DNA of 64,000 bases. It comes from Agromyces sp. CF514. Lineage in GTDB: Bacteria > Actinomycetota > Actinomycetes > Actinomycetales > Microbacteriaceae. The translations under genes were made by a program, and so were the position numbers. Location of the stretch: NCBI RefSeq assembly GCF_900113185.1, contig NZ_FOZD01000001.1, forward strand, positions 930,001-994,000, read 5' to 3'. A model generated the notes under the pieces. That model saw only the letters and a program-made list of their open reading frames with translations. It was not told the DNA's origin and searched no databases. This document shows positions 1-9,482 of the stretch, piece by piece; the stretch's first letter is position 1; each line of letters opens with the position of its first letter.

Positions 1-128
1 AGTGCGCCGAGCTCATCAGGAGCGCCGGGGCCGGGCCTGGGAGCGTGTCCGTGGCCGTCGGCCGGGGTCGCGGCGTCAGGGCGGTCGGGGCCGTCCGTTG
101 CGGCCGAGCGCGGGGTCTCGGGCGCCAT
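1..128 (-). CDS. 5' fragment of a gene coupled to padR
   Basis: An open frame starts with ATG at 128, one base after the padR stop codon, and runs off the window edge without a stop (42 codons). The visible N-terminus begins MAPETPRSAATDGPD and is rich in Pro, Ala, Gly and Asp, so it looks disordered and no domain can be named. PadR genes of this kind are often followed by the membrane protein or transporter gene they control; that is family knowledge and is not visible here. The tight stop-start spacing is the main evidence that the frame is real. Confidence 0.55.
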   Translation of the reverse strand, partial: MAPETPRSAATDGPDRPDAATPADGHGHAPRPGPGAPDELGA

Positions 129-129
129 G

Positions 130-495
130 TCAGACCGTCCCGAAGGCCAGGCGCATGCGCGGGCCGCCGTCGTCGGGCCAGACCTTGCTCAGCACGTCGC
201 CCACGACCGACCACTGGCGCCGCTGCTCGGCGAGCACGCCGGCCCCCTGCTCGGTCAGGCGGTAGTGCTTGCGCGGGCGCCCGGTGTCGGACTGGCGCCA
301 CTCGGAGTGCACGTGGCCGAGGCGCTCGAGCCGGTGCAGCAGGGGGTAGAGCATGCCGTCGCTCCACTCGAGCTCGCCGCCAGAGAGCGCGGTGATGCGC
401 TGCAGGATCGCGTACCCGTACGACTCGCCGTCGGCGAGGATGCCGAGCACGACCGGGGTCGCGGCCGCCGCGACGAGGTCTTTGCCGATGCGCAT
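130..495 (-). CDS. PadR-family transcriptional regulator
   Basis: A 121-residue winged-helix repressor of the PadR family. The pattern LGILADGESYGYAILQRI followed by GMLYPLLHRLERLGHV and GRPRKHYRLTEQG is the PadR winged helix (helix-turn-helix, recognition helix, beta wing). The C-terminal part is short, as in the small PadR-s2 class. The ATG at 495 is chosen because a GGAGGGA ribosome-binding site lies 5 bases upstream; longer readings in the same frame would translate through the operators. Family members sense small molecules or cell-envelope stress and repress a neighbouring transporter operon. Two near-identical inverted repeats upstream imply autoregulation. The next gene leftward begins one base after its stop. 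Confidence 0.9.
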   Translation of the reverse strand: MRIGKDLVAAAATPVVLGILADGESYGYAILQRITALSGGELEWSDGMLYPLLHRLERLGHVHSEWRQSDTGRPRKHYRLTEQGAGVLAEQRRQWSVVGDVLSKVWPDDGGPRMRLAFGTV

Positions 496-519
496 GGTGT
501 TCCCTCCTGCGTTGGTGCG

Positions 520-572
520 TACCTTGCAGCTCAAGGTATCTGGATCAGCAATATACCTCGCACTGCGAGGTA
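520..572. promoter_or_regulatory. twin PadR operator and padR promoter
   Basis: Two inverted repeats share the form TACCTYG-N5-CRAGGTA, at 520-538 and 554-572, with centres 34 bp apart. The upstream one extends to 10-bp arms around a single base (553-573). A -10-like TATATT on the minus strand (550-555) lies between them, so a dimer on either site would block padR transcription. That PadR is the binding protein is inferred from position. Confidence 0.7.
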
Positions 573-584
573 TCGCCACTCGCG

Positions 585-612
585 CCTCGCACCTCGCACC
601 TCGCACCTCGCG
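585..612. repeat. four tandem 7-bp repeats
   Basis: The unit CCTCGCA occurs four times head to tail, the last as CCTCGCG. It equals most of the half-site in the neighbouring PadR operator (ACCTCGCA), so it could be an array of weak half-sites or simple slippage. Confidence 0.8.
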
Positions 613-618
613 CCCCGT

Positions 619-687
619 CCCCGTCGTTCAGTCACGTGTGGTCGCTTCGCGCGCCGGAGAGCGACCACAAGTGACTGAACGACGGGG
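619..687. repeat. palindromic element, copy 1 (long hairpin)
   Basis: Arms at 619-646 and 660-687 pair over 28 bases with one mismatch around a 13-base loop. A related copy lies at 1714-1779, on the other side of the DUF559-type gene. The element has no coding capacity. It could act as a bidirectional terminator or be a REP-like mobile palindrome. Confidence 0.85.
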
Positions 688-801
688 GATCGGGGGTGCT
701 CACACGGCGAGCGCTCCTCCCCAGGCGCGGCCGGATCGTCGAAACGCACTCGGGCGACGTCCGCTCCGGGCGCGCGCCGAGCCGACCGGCACACTCGTCG
801 G

Positions 802-1698
802 ATGCGTCGACCGACTCCGCTTCCGGTATCCCTCGTCGATCGGCCGTTCACGGCTCCTGAGGCGATCGCATCCGGGGTTTCGCGGCGCAGGCTCCGCAGC
901 GGCGACCTGGCCCGACCGTTCCGTGGAGTCCGGGCGCCCCGCGCCGATGAGGCAGTCGCGCATCGGTGCGCCGCGTACGCCACCGTCATGCCCCCCGGCC
1001 AGGTCTTCTCGCACGCCACGGCAGCGATGCTGCTCGGCCTCCCGTTGCCGCGCGCCGTCGAACGCGACGCACGCGTGCACGTGACCGCTCTCGAAGGCGG
1101 CCGGGCACCGAGGCGGAGCGGCGTCGCCGGATACTCCACGACGGGGCATCCGTTGGTCCGGCAGGTTCGCGGGCTCCGCGTGCTGGCACCGGCCGATGCC
1201 TGGTGCTCGCTCGCGGGTCTGCTCCGACATGACGACCTCGTCGCCGCCGGTGACCGGCTCGTGGGCCTGCCGTCGCCGATGGCGACGTTCGACGAGATCG
1301 ACCGGGCGATCGTGCGTCACGGCAACCGAGCGGGCGCGGCGAAGCTGCGCCGAGCTCGGGCGGACCTCCGCGCGGATTCCTACTCGCGCCCCGAGACGCT
1401 CGCGCGCCTCGCCCTGATCCGCGCGGGCCTCCCCGAACCCGAACCGAATGGGGTCATCGAGCTCCGATCCGGTCGCCGCACGCGCGGAGACCTCGTGTTC
1501 CGCGCCTATCGGGTGCTCGTCGAGTATGACGGCGAGCAGCATCGGCTCGACCTCGAGCAATGGACGACGGATGTCACGAGGCTCAACGACCTCGCCGCCG
1601 ACGGCTGGCTCGTGATCAGGGCGACGAAACGGATGCCCCGCGCTGAACTCGTGGCGCGCGCGGAATCCGCGCTGCTCGAACGAGGATGGCGGCGCTGA
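802..1698 (+). CDS. DUF559/Vsr-like nuclease-domain protein
   Basis: A 298-residue protein of a type common in Microbacteriaceae. Residues about 15-50 resemble the AbiEi/winged-helix N-terminus found in these proteins. Residues about 195-295 form a DUF559-like PD-(D/E)XK domain: RPETLARLAL helix (E198), then GDLVFRAYRVLVEYDGEQH with D230, E241, D243, Q246 and H247 as candidate metal-site residues. The fold is related to very-short-patch repair endonucleases, but no substrate is known for this subfamily. CACACT six bases before the ATG could serve as a -10 box for a leaderless message. The gene sits alone between two copies of a palindromic repeat, which may mark it as a separately acquired unit. 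Confidence 0.75.
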   Translation: MRRPTPLPVSLVDRPFTAPEAIASGVSRRRLRSGDLARPFRGVRAPRADEAVAHRCAAYATVMPPGQVFSHATAAMLLGLPLPRAVERDARVHVTALEGGRAPRRSGVAGYSTTGHPLVRQVRGLRVLAPADAWCSLAGLLRHDDLVAAGDRLVGLPSPMATFDEIDRAIVRHGNRAGAAKLRRARADLRADSYSRPETLARLALIRAGLPEPEPNGVIELRSGRRTRGDLVFRAYRVLVEYDGEQHRLDLEQWTTDVTRLNDLAADGWLVIRATKRMPRAELVARAESALLERGWRR

Positions 1699-1713
1699 CA
1701 CGCCGGCCCCGCG

Positions 1714-1779
1714 CCCGTCGTTCGGTCACTCGTGGTCGCTTCGATGCGGGTATTCCGGCCACGGGCGACCGAACGATGG
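1714..1779. repeat. palindromic element, copy 2
   Basis: The left arm (1714-1740) matches the left arm of the element at 619 except for three substitutions. The right arm (1756-1779) pairs with it imperfectly. Together the two copies bracket the DUF559-type gene. Confidence 0.8.
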
Positions 1780-1817
1780 CGTGCGTACGGCGGGCGGGGC
1801 GCGGGCAGCCGGGCATG

Positions 1818-1844
1818 TTTCCGCGGCGCGGAAATACCGCGGAA
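1818..1844. promoter_or_regulatory. candidate operator upstream of aceA
   Basis: A perfect inverted repeat TTTCCGC-GGC-GCGGAAA (1818-1834) is followed four bases later by a third half-site GCGGAA (1839-1844). It lies about 180 bp upstream of aceA in a 324-bp gap that otherwise holds only the palindromic repeat and leader sequence. E. coli IclR binds a TGGAAA...TTTCCA palindrome upstream of its glyoxylate operon, so an IclR-family or acetate-responsive regulator is a reasonable guess. The protein that binds here is unknown. Confidence 0.5.
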
Positions 1845-2022
1845 GTTCACCCCCCGAACCGTCGGTCGGGGTGCCCCGGCGGCCCGCAGAGTGGAACCAC
1901 AGCCACCCCGGAAGGCGTCGAGGCAGACGCCGGAAGGGCCGCAGGAGACATCCGCCAGAGACATCCGACCGCAGCCGAGGCCACACCGAGGCAGCGCCGG
2001 ACCGCACCGAAGGAGCACGACG

Positions 2023-3357
2023 ATGAGCACGAACCGCCCCGGCGACCAGACCCAGACCGCAGCCGAACTGCAGCTCGAGTGGGACGCGAACCCGCGCTGG
2101 GAGGGCGTGAAGCGCGACTACACCGCAGAAGACGTCATCGCCCTGCGCGGACCGGTGCGCGAGGACCGCACGCTCGCTCGCCGCGGCGCCGAGCGCCTGT
2201 GGGAGGACATCCAGCAGAACACGGGCAATGCCTTCGAGCGCCAGGAGGACCCGCAGTGGTCGGCCGCGCTCGGCGCCCTCACCGGCAACCAGGCCGTGCA
2301 GCAGGTGCGCGCAGGCCTCAAGGCGATCTACCTGTCGGGCTGGCAGGTCGCGGCCGACGCGAACCTCAGCGGCCAGACCTACCCCGACCAGTCGCTCTAC
2401 CCCGCGAACTCGGTGCCGGCCGTCGTGCGCCGCATCAACAACGCGCTGCTTCGCACCGGCCAGATCGAGCAGGGCAACGAGGCCGAGACCGGCATCACCG
2501 ACTGGATGGCCCCCATCGTCGCCGACGCCGAGGCCGGCTTCGGCGGGCCGCTGAACGCCTACGAGCTCATGCACCAGATGATCGAGGCCGGCGCGGCGGG
2601 CGTGCACTGGGAGGACCAGCTCGCGAGCGAGAAGAAGTGCGGCCACATGGGCGGCAAGGTGCTCATTCCGACGAGCCAGCATATCCGCACGATCAACGCG
2701 GCCCGTCTGGCGGCGGATGTCGCGGGCGTGCCCTCGATCATCATCGCCCGCACCGACGCGCTCGCCGCGACCCTCATCACGAGCGACCACGACGAGCGCG
2801 ACAAGCCGTTCGTCACGGGCGAGCGCACCGCAGAGGGCTTCTACAACGTGCAGAACGGCATCGAGCCAGTCATCGCCCGCGGCCTCGCCTACGCCGAGTA
2901 CGCCGACCTGCTCTGGGTCGAGTCGGCCGAGCCCGACCTCGACCTCGCGCGCCGCTTCGCCGAGGCCGTGCACGCGAAGTTCCCGGGCAAGCGCCTGAGC
3001 TACAACTGCTCGCCGAGCTTCAACTGGAAGCGCCACCTCGACGACGACCAGATCGCGAAGTTCCAGCGCGAGCTCGCGTCGATGGGCTACGCGTTCCAGT
3101 TCATCACGCTCGCCGGCTTCCACTCCCTGAACCACGGCATGTTCACGCTCGCCAAGGACTACAACGAGCGTCACATGTCGGCCTACGTCGAGCTCCAGGA
3201 GGCGGAATTCGCCTCGGAGGCATCCGGCTACACCGCCACGCGCCACCAGCGCGAGGTCGGCACCGGCTACTTCGACCAGATCGCCACGGCGCTGAACCCC
3301 AACAGCGCGACGCTCGCCCTCGTCGGATCGACCGAGGAAGACCAGTTCCAGCACTGA
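2023..3357 (+). CDS. aceA: isocitrate lyase
   Basis: This 444-residue enzyme cleaves isocitrate to glyoxylate and succinate, the first step of the glyoxylate shunt, in the cytoplasm. The catalytic-loop signature is KKCGHMGGK with nucleophilic C206. Conserved ICL segments include [29 protein letters not shown] and [10 protein letters not shown]. The ATG at 2023 is preceded by AAGGAG with seven bases spacing; the frame is open further upstream, but only this start has a ribosome-binding site. aceB follows after 32 bases, so the two shunt enzymes form one operon for growth on acetate or fatty acids. A palindrome 180 bp upstream may bind its regulator. Confidence 0.97.
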   Translation: MSTNRPGDQTQTAAELQLEWDANPRWEGVKRDYTAEDVIALRGPVREDRTLARRGAERLWEDIQQNTGNAFERQEDPQWSAALGALTGNQAVQQVRAGLKAIYLSGWQVAADANLSGQTYPDQSLYPANSVPAVVRRINNALLRTGQIEQGNEAETGITDWMAPIVADAEAGFGGPLNAYELMHQMIEAGAAGVHWEDQLASEKKCGHMGGKVLIPTSQHIRTINAARLAADVAGVPSIIIARTDALAATLITSDHDERDKPFVTGERTAEGFYNVQNGIEPVIARGLAYAEYADLLWVESAEPDLDLARRFAEAVHAKFPGKRLSYNCSPSFNWKRHLDDDQIAKFQRELASMGYAFQFITLAGFHSLNHGMFTLAKDYNERHMSAYVELQEAEFASEASGYTATRHQREVGTGYFDQIATALNPNSATLALVGSTEEDQFQH

Positions 3358-3389
3358 CCACGGCCCCGGCCGGACAGGAGCAGAAGACC

Positions 3390-5102
<1,713 letters not shown>

Positions 5103-5107
5103 ACGGT

Positions 5108-5151
5108 CGAGTCGCCCGGTCATCCCGCTGTCGGGAACCCCGGGCGACTCG
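5108..5151 (+). terminator. hairpin after aceAB
   Basis: CGAGTCGCCCGG at 5108-5119 pairs exactly with 5140-5151 around a 20-base loop, six bases after the aceB stop. There is no U-tract, as is usual in high-GC actinobacteria. Confidence 0.6.
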
Positions 5152-5314
5152 GCACCGCCGCGGTTCCCGAAGGGCCGCGTCGACCGCATCCGGCGATCCC
5201 GGAAGGTGCGACGGACGGCGCGGCCCTCTCGGCGCGGGCGGGCGATCGGCGTCCGGTGTCGCCGGGCGTCACCGGCGCGCGGCGGCATCCGTCGGCCTGC
5301 GAGAATGGCGAGTC

Positions 5315-5881
5315 GTGACCCGAACCACGATTCGCCAGGCCAGACCGACGGATGCCGCGGCGCTCGCCGAACTCGCGGCCGACACGTTCCCGCTCGCCTG
5401 CCCGCCCTCGACCACCGCAGAGGCGATCGCCGAGTTCATCGCGACGAACTTCACGGTCGAGCGCTTCGACGAGCACCTCGCCGATGCCGGGCGGATGCTG
5501 GTGGTCGCCGAGGACGGCGAGGGAACGCTGGTCGGCTACACGATGCTCATCGCCGGCGACCCGACCGACACCGACGTCTCGGCCGTCGTGACCGAGCGCC
5601 CGACGATCGAGCTCAGCAAGTGCTACACCCGCAAGGCCGCGCACGGTTCGGGTTCGGTGGCCGGGCCGCTCATGGAGGCCACGGTCGAGGCGGCACTCGC
5701 GACCGGCGTCGCGTCGATCTGGCTCGGCGTGAACGACGAGAACGCCCGGGCGATCCGCTTCTACGAGAAGCACGGCTTCGTGAAGACGGGCCGCAAGCAC
5801 TTCAAGCTCGGCGATCGCTACGAGGACGACTGGGTGCTCATGCGATCGGCTGGCGCCGGCGGTGGCGGGGGCGGTTCCTGA
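5315..5881 (+). CDS. GNAT-family N-acetyltransferase
   Basis: A 188-residue acetyltransferase of the GNAT superfamily. It begins with the typical TIRQARPTDAAALAELA strand-helix. The acetyl-CoA-binding region is around KAAHGSGSVAGPLMEA, and the C-terminal motif WLGVNDENARAIRFYEKHGF is the classic GNAT motif B. The tail is glycine-rich and disordered. The GTG at 5315 is the first start in frame before the domain; an ATG at 5305 belongs to another frame. No Shine-Dalgarno is visible; GAGAAT eight bases upstream could be a -10 box. The substrate cannot be inferred. Confidence 0.85.
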   Translation: MTRTTIRQARPTDAAALAELAADTFPLACPPSTTAEAIAEFIATNFTVERFDEHLADAGRMLVVAEDGEGTLVGYTMLIAGDPTDTDVSAVVTERPTIELSKCYTRKAAHGSGSVAGPLMEATVEAALATGVASIWLGVNDENARAIRFYEKHGFVKTGRKHFKLGDRYEDDWVLMRSAGAGGGGGGS

Positions 5882-5903
5882 GGTATCGCGCGGCGCGCGT
5901 CGT

Positions 5904-6446
5904 TCAGCAGCGGGCGGTCATCTGGATGCGCCGACTCGTGATGCCGCTCGCGGGCCCGCCGGGCAGGCCGAGATCGTGCTCGGCGAGTTCGCGATGCCAG
6001 GGCGTGGCCGGGTCGGACTCGACGAATCCGCAGCTGCGGTAGAACGGTCCGTTCCACGGGACGTCGGCGTAGGTGCGCAGGGTGATCTCCGCGTAGCCGA
6101 GGGCTGCTGCGTGGGCGATCGCCGCCTCGACGAGTCGGCGGCCGTGTCCGCGGCGTGCGTGCGCGGGCGAGACCGAGAGCTGCTCGAGGTGCACGTGGCC
6201 GTCGTGCTCGAGCACCTGGGCGAAGCCGACGACGGTCGTCCGGTCGCCGTCGCCGTCGCTGCCCTCGACGACGGCGACCAGGATGAACCCGGGCTGCGCC
6301 GCTCGGGTCGCGGCATCGGGCGCGGGTCGCCACGACGTCGGCCGGAACCGCTCGATGAACAGCCCGTCGGCGTCGTTCTCGAGTTGCTCGAGGAGTTCGA
6401 GCTCGCCGGGCGCGGCGAGCCGGATCTCAGGATGGGGTCGCCGCAC
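5904..6446 (-). CDS. GNAT-family N-acetyltransferase
   Basis: A 180-residue GNAT protein. HLEQLSVSPAHARRGHGRRL carries the acetyl-CoA pyrophosphate-binding loop, and ITLRTYADVPWNGPFYRSCG is motif B. The GTG start at 6446 lies inside the last codons of the photolyase gene, a 20-base overlap on the same strand, which suggests translational coupling. The two genes need not act together. The substrate is unknown; small-molecule or antibiotic acetylation is typical for such orphans. Confidence 0.85.
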   Translation of the reverse strand: MRRPHPEIRLAAPGELELLEQLENDADGLFIERFRPTSWRPAPDAATRAAQPGFILVAVVEGSDGDGDRTTVVGFAQVLEHDGHVHLEQLSVSPAHARRGHGRRLVEAAIAHAAALGYAEITLRTYADVPWNGPFYRSCGFVESDPATPWHRELAEHDLGLPGGPASGITSRRIQMTARC

Positions 6447-7857
6447 GAGCCGCTCCCATGGCCGCCTTCACGGACTGGTAGCCCGCGAGCGCGGCCGCAC
6501 GCGACTCGCCGAGGTCCACGATCGGCTCGGGGTAGTCGTCGCCGTCCGCCTCGGGCACCCAGCGCCGCACGTAGTCGCCGCGCGGATCGAACTTCTTCGC
6601 CTGCAGCAGCGGATTGAACACGCGGAAGTAGGGCGCGGCATCGGCCCCCGAACCTGCCACCCACTGCCAGTTGAACGGGTTCGAGGCCGCGTCGGCGTCG
6701 ACGAGCGTGTCCCAGAACCACTGCTCGCCGCGGCGCCAGTCGATGAGCAGGTTCTTCGTGAGGAACGACGCCGTGACCATGCGCACGCGGTTGTGCATCG
6801 ATCCCGTGCGCCAGAGCTCGCGCATGCCGGCGTCGACGAGGGGCACACCCGTGCGTCCTTCCTCCCACGCGCGCAGCGCGGTCGGGTGCAGGCGCGGCCA
6901 CGGGAACGCGTCGAACTCGGCGCGCCAGTTGCGGGTCGCGAGGTCGGGCGCATGGAAGAGCACGTGCCAGGCGAACTCGCGCCACCCGAGCTCGGCGAGG
7001 AACCGGGCCCGGCTCGTCGCCTCGCCTCCGCTCCCGGCGCCCCTGCCGCCCCCGGCACCCGCACGGCGTTCGCGCACCGCGTGCCACACCTCGAACGGGC
7101 TGATCTCGCCCCACCTCAGGTGCGGCGACAGGCGCGAGGTCGCGTCGACCGCGGCCGGGCGGTCGCGCGCGGCGTCGTAGTCGCCGAGTCGCTCGTCGAG
7201 GAACTCCGCGAGCCGGTCGTGCGCCGCGGCCGAGCCGGGCGTCCACGTCTCGCGAAGGCCCGCCGCCCAGTCGGGGCGGGTCGGCAGCAGGTGCCACGAT
7301 GCGAGGTCGTCGCTCGCGACATCCGGAACGTACGCGTCGATCGCGTCGGGTACGGCGAGCGGATGCCGCGGCTCGGGCGCCGAGAGGCAGGCGCGCCAGA
7401 ACGGCGTGAAGACCGAGTAGGGCGTGCCCTGCCCGGTGCGGATCGTCCACGGCTCGAAGAGCAGGTTCGCGTCGAAGCTCTTCACCTCGAGCCCGTCGTC
7501 GCCGAGCCCCGACTTCAGCTCGGTGTCGACCTCGCGCTCGGGGCCGCCGTAGCGGCGGTTCCAGAAGACGGCGTCGGCACCGGTCTCATCGACCAGCGAG
7601 CGGATCACGCGGCCGGCGGGGCCGCGTCGCAGCACGAGGTCCGTGCCGAGCGCCTCGAGGTCGGCACGCAGGGCCTCGAGCGAGCCGTGCAGCCACCACC
7701 GCGCCGCCCCGCCGAGCGGGCGGATGCCGTGCGACTCCTCGTCGAGCACGAACACGCACACGACCGGCGCACCACGCTCGGCCGCGGCCGCGAGCGCCGG
7801 ATGGTCGCCGACGCGCAGGTCGTCGCGGAACCAGACGATCGTCGGCGCGGCGGGCAT
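6427..7857 (-). CDS. phr: deoxyribodipyrimidine photolyase
   Basis: A 476-residue flavoprotein that repairs UV-induced cyclobutane pyrimidine dimers with light. The N-terminal Rossmann domain starts TIVWFRDDLRVGDHPAL and binds the antenna cofactor. The C-terminal FAD domain shows RLSPHLRWGEISPFEVW, GWREFAWHVLFHAPDL, TGVPLVDAGMRELWRTG, MHNRVRMVTASFLTKNL and ASNPFNWQWVAGSG. An Ala/Gly/Arg-rich insertion at about residues 265-285 interrupts the alignment. TAGGGT seven bases before the ATG suggests a leaderless transcript. The downstream GNAT gene overlaps its 3' end. Confidence 0.95.
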   Translation of the reverse strand: MPAAPTIVWFRDDLRVGDHPALAAAAERGAPVVCVFVLDEESHGIRPLGGAARWWLHGSLEALRADLEALGTDLVLRRGPAGRVIRSLVDETGADAVFWNRRYGGPEREVDTELKSGLGDDGLEVKSFDANLLFEPWTIRTGQGTPYSVFTPFWRACLSAPEPRHPLAVPDAIDAYVPDVASDDLASWHLLPTRPDWAAGLRETWTPGSAAAHDRLAEFLDERLGDYDAARDRPAAVDATSRLSPHLRWGEISPFEVWHAVRERRAGAGGGRGAGSGGEATSRARFLAELGWREFAWHVLFHAPDLATRNWRAEFDAFPWPRLHPTALRAWEEGRTGVPLVDAGMRELWRTGSMHNRVRMVTASFLTKNLLIDWRRGEQWFWDTLVDADAASNPFNWQWVAGSGADAAPYFRVFNPLLQAKKFDPRGDYVRRWVPEADGDDYPEPIVDLGESRAAALAGYQSVKAAMGAARAATPS

Positions 7858-7867
7858 GCGCCCGACC

Positions 7868-9424
7868 CTACCCGACGCCTCCGACGGCCAGGCGGGCCGC
7901 CGCGGCGTCCGCCCGACTCGCCGCCGCTCGCGCGATCGCCCACGTGCCGAGCCCCGACGCGAGGAAGATCACCGCGAGGATCGCCCACCCCGTGAGGCCC
8001 ATGCTGAGTGCCGTCGCGGTCACGACGGCGGGGGCGAGCGTCGCGCCGATCGAGTAGCCCATCGAGTAGACGCCCTGGTAGGTGCCAGCTTGCACGGGGT
8101 CGGCGAGCTCGAAGCTCAGGCCCCAGCCCCCGGCCTGCGAGAGCACCTCGGCGAACGCGTGCGTGATCGAGGCGAGCACGATGAACACGACCGAGAACCA
8201 CACCGGCAGGCCCGCGGCCGCGGCGTAGACGAGGCACGTCGCGGCCATGAGCCACGCGGCGATCGCCGACACGCGCCCGGCGCGGCGCAGGTCGTGGGTC
8301 CCGCGCGAGAGCGGCACCTGGAACAGCACGACGATGACCGTGTTGAGGATGAGCACGGCCGACACCAGCACGGCCGAGGCGTCGGTCTCATGCGCGATCC
8401 ACAGCGGCACGCCGATCTCGGCGACGCCGAACTGCATGCCGAAGATCGCGCTGAGGGCCGTGAGCGCGAGGTAGCGCGGGTCGCGCCAGGGCGAGTGCGC
8501 GAAGCGGCTGCGACGCTTCGTCGAGGGCGTCGGGCGAGCGGATGCCTCGGGGCGGCGACCTTGCGATGCGCGGCCGCCCGCGGCATCCGCCTCGTCCGCC
8601 TCGGGCAGGTCGTCGTCGACGGTGCCGTCCAAGGCGGCGACCACCCCGACCGCGCCCGTCACCGGAGGAACCGGTCGGGCGTCGACGCTCGCGGGTAGCT
8701 TCACGAGCCGCACGAGCGCGAGCAGGTACAGCCCGCCGGCTGCGACGAGCAGGATCCGGTACGCCTCGGGCGTGCCGATCGCGAGGGCGAGCGCGCCGAG
8801 CCCCGAGCCGACGGCGATCGACACGTTCGTGACCGTGCGCAGCACCGCGCGGGCGTGCACCCGCTGCTCGGGTTCGAACGCCCGCGCGAGGATCGCCATG
8901 CGCGTCGAGTTCGCGCCCTGCCCGAACGCGCCGACGATCACGGCGACGACCAGCGCCGAGACGAAGTCGCCCGTGACGGCGTAGCAGAGCAGGCCGAGTC
9001 CCTCGAGGGTCGTGAACACGAGCAGCACCCGCCGGGCGCTCATGCGGTCGGCGAGCCAGCCGCCCGCGAGCGAGGCGACGATGCCGGCCGCGCTCGCGGC
9101 GCCCAGCACGATCGCGATCTCGTGCGCCGGGAGCCCCACCACGAGCGTGAAGTACAGCACCGTGATCGTGAGGAAGATGCCCCGCCCGACCCGGCTGATG
9201 AGGGTCGCCGTCACGAGGATCCGCAGCACCGGGTCGGAGACGGATGCTGCGATGCGGGCCGCCAGACCCGGCTTCGCCGTGCCCCCGCCGCCCGCCGCAT
9301 CCGCCTGCGTGGCCGGCGACGCCTGCGCCGCGGCATCCGCTTCGTCGATGCTCGCGGCGGCGGCGTCGAGATCGGGTTCGATGACGGGCAGTGACGAGGT
9401 GTCGGGGCTGGAGGTAGGGCTCAC
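7868..9424 (-). CDS. MFS transporter
   Basis: A 518-residue major facilitator protein. The first 65 residues are an Ala/Asp-rich cytoplasmic tail, then about 12 membrane segments start at RILVTATLISRVGRG. A loop of about 60 residues rich in Pro, Arg and Asp (around residues 245-310) divides the two six-helix halves. GGWLADRMSARRVLL is the conserved loop 2-3 motif. The GTG at 9424 gives the shortest sensible N-terminus; CAGGAT lies seven bases upstream. The gene is divergent from an ArsR-type regulator whose start codon overlaps an inverted repeat, so it is the likely target of that regulator. The substrate is unknown; efflux is probable. Confidence 0.85.
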   Translation of the reverse strand: MSPTSSPDTSSLPVIEPDLDAAAASIDEADAAAQASPATQADAAGGGGTAKPGLAARIAASVSDPVLRILVTATLISRVGRGIFLTITVLYFTLVVGLPAHEIAIVLGAASAAGIVASLAGGWLADRMSARRVLLVFTTLEGLGLLCYAVTGDFVSALVVAVIVGAFGQGANSTRMAILARAFEPEQRVHARAVLRTVTNVSIAVGSGLGALALAIGTPEAYRILLVAAGGLYLLALVRLVKLPASVDARPVPPVTGAVGVVAALDGTVDDDLPEADEADAAGGRASQGRRPEASARPTPSTKRRSRFAHSPWRDPRYLALTALSAIFGMQFGVAEIGVPLWIAHETDASAVLVSAVLILNTVIVVLFQVPLSRGTHDLRRAGRVSAIAAWLMAATCLVYAAAAGLPVWFSVVFIVLASITHAFAEVLSQAGGWGLSFELADPVQAGTYQGVYSMGYSIGATLAPAVVTATALSMGLTGWAILAVIFLASGLGTWAIARAAASRADAAAARLAVGGVG

Positions 9425-9463
9425 GGGTTCGATCCTGCTGGGAGCCTCGACCGGGCGAAATCG

Positions 9464-9482
9464 ATGTAGCGTTGTGCTACAT
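9464..9482. promoter_or_regulatory. operator between MFS gene and ArsR-type gene
   Basis: ATGTAGC-N5-GCTACAT is a perfect inverted repeat with 7-bp arms in the 56-bp divergent gap. It overlaps both a -10-like TAGCGT (9467-9472) and the regulator's start codon, a position suited to autorepression and control of the transporter. Confidence 0.65.

Noticed and set aside
585-612. Tandem CCTCGCA units as a coding repeat
   Set aside because: They lie between divergent genes upstream of both starts and share sequence with the operator, so a noncoding role is simpler.
9472-9480. TTG at 9472 as start of the ArsR-type gene
   Set aside because: It would place the start within the -10-like hexamer and operator; ATG 9481 matches the usual N-terminus.
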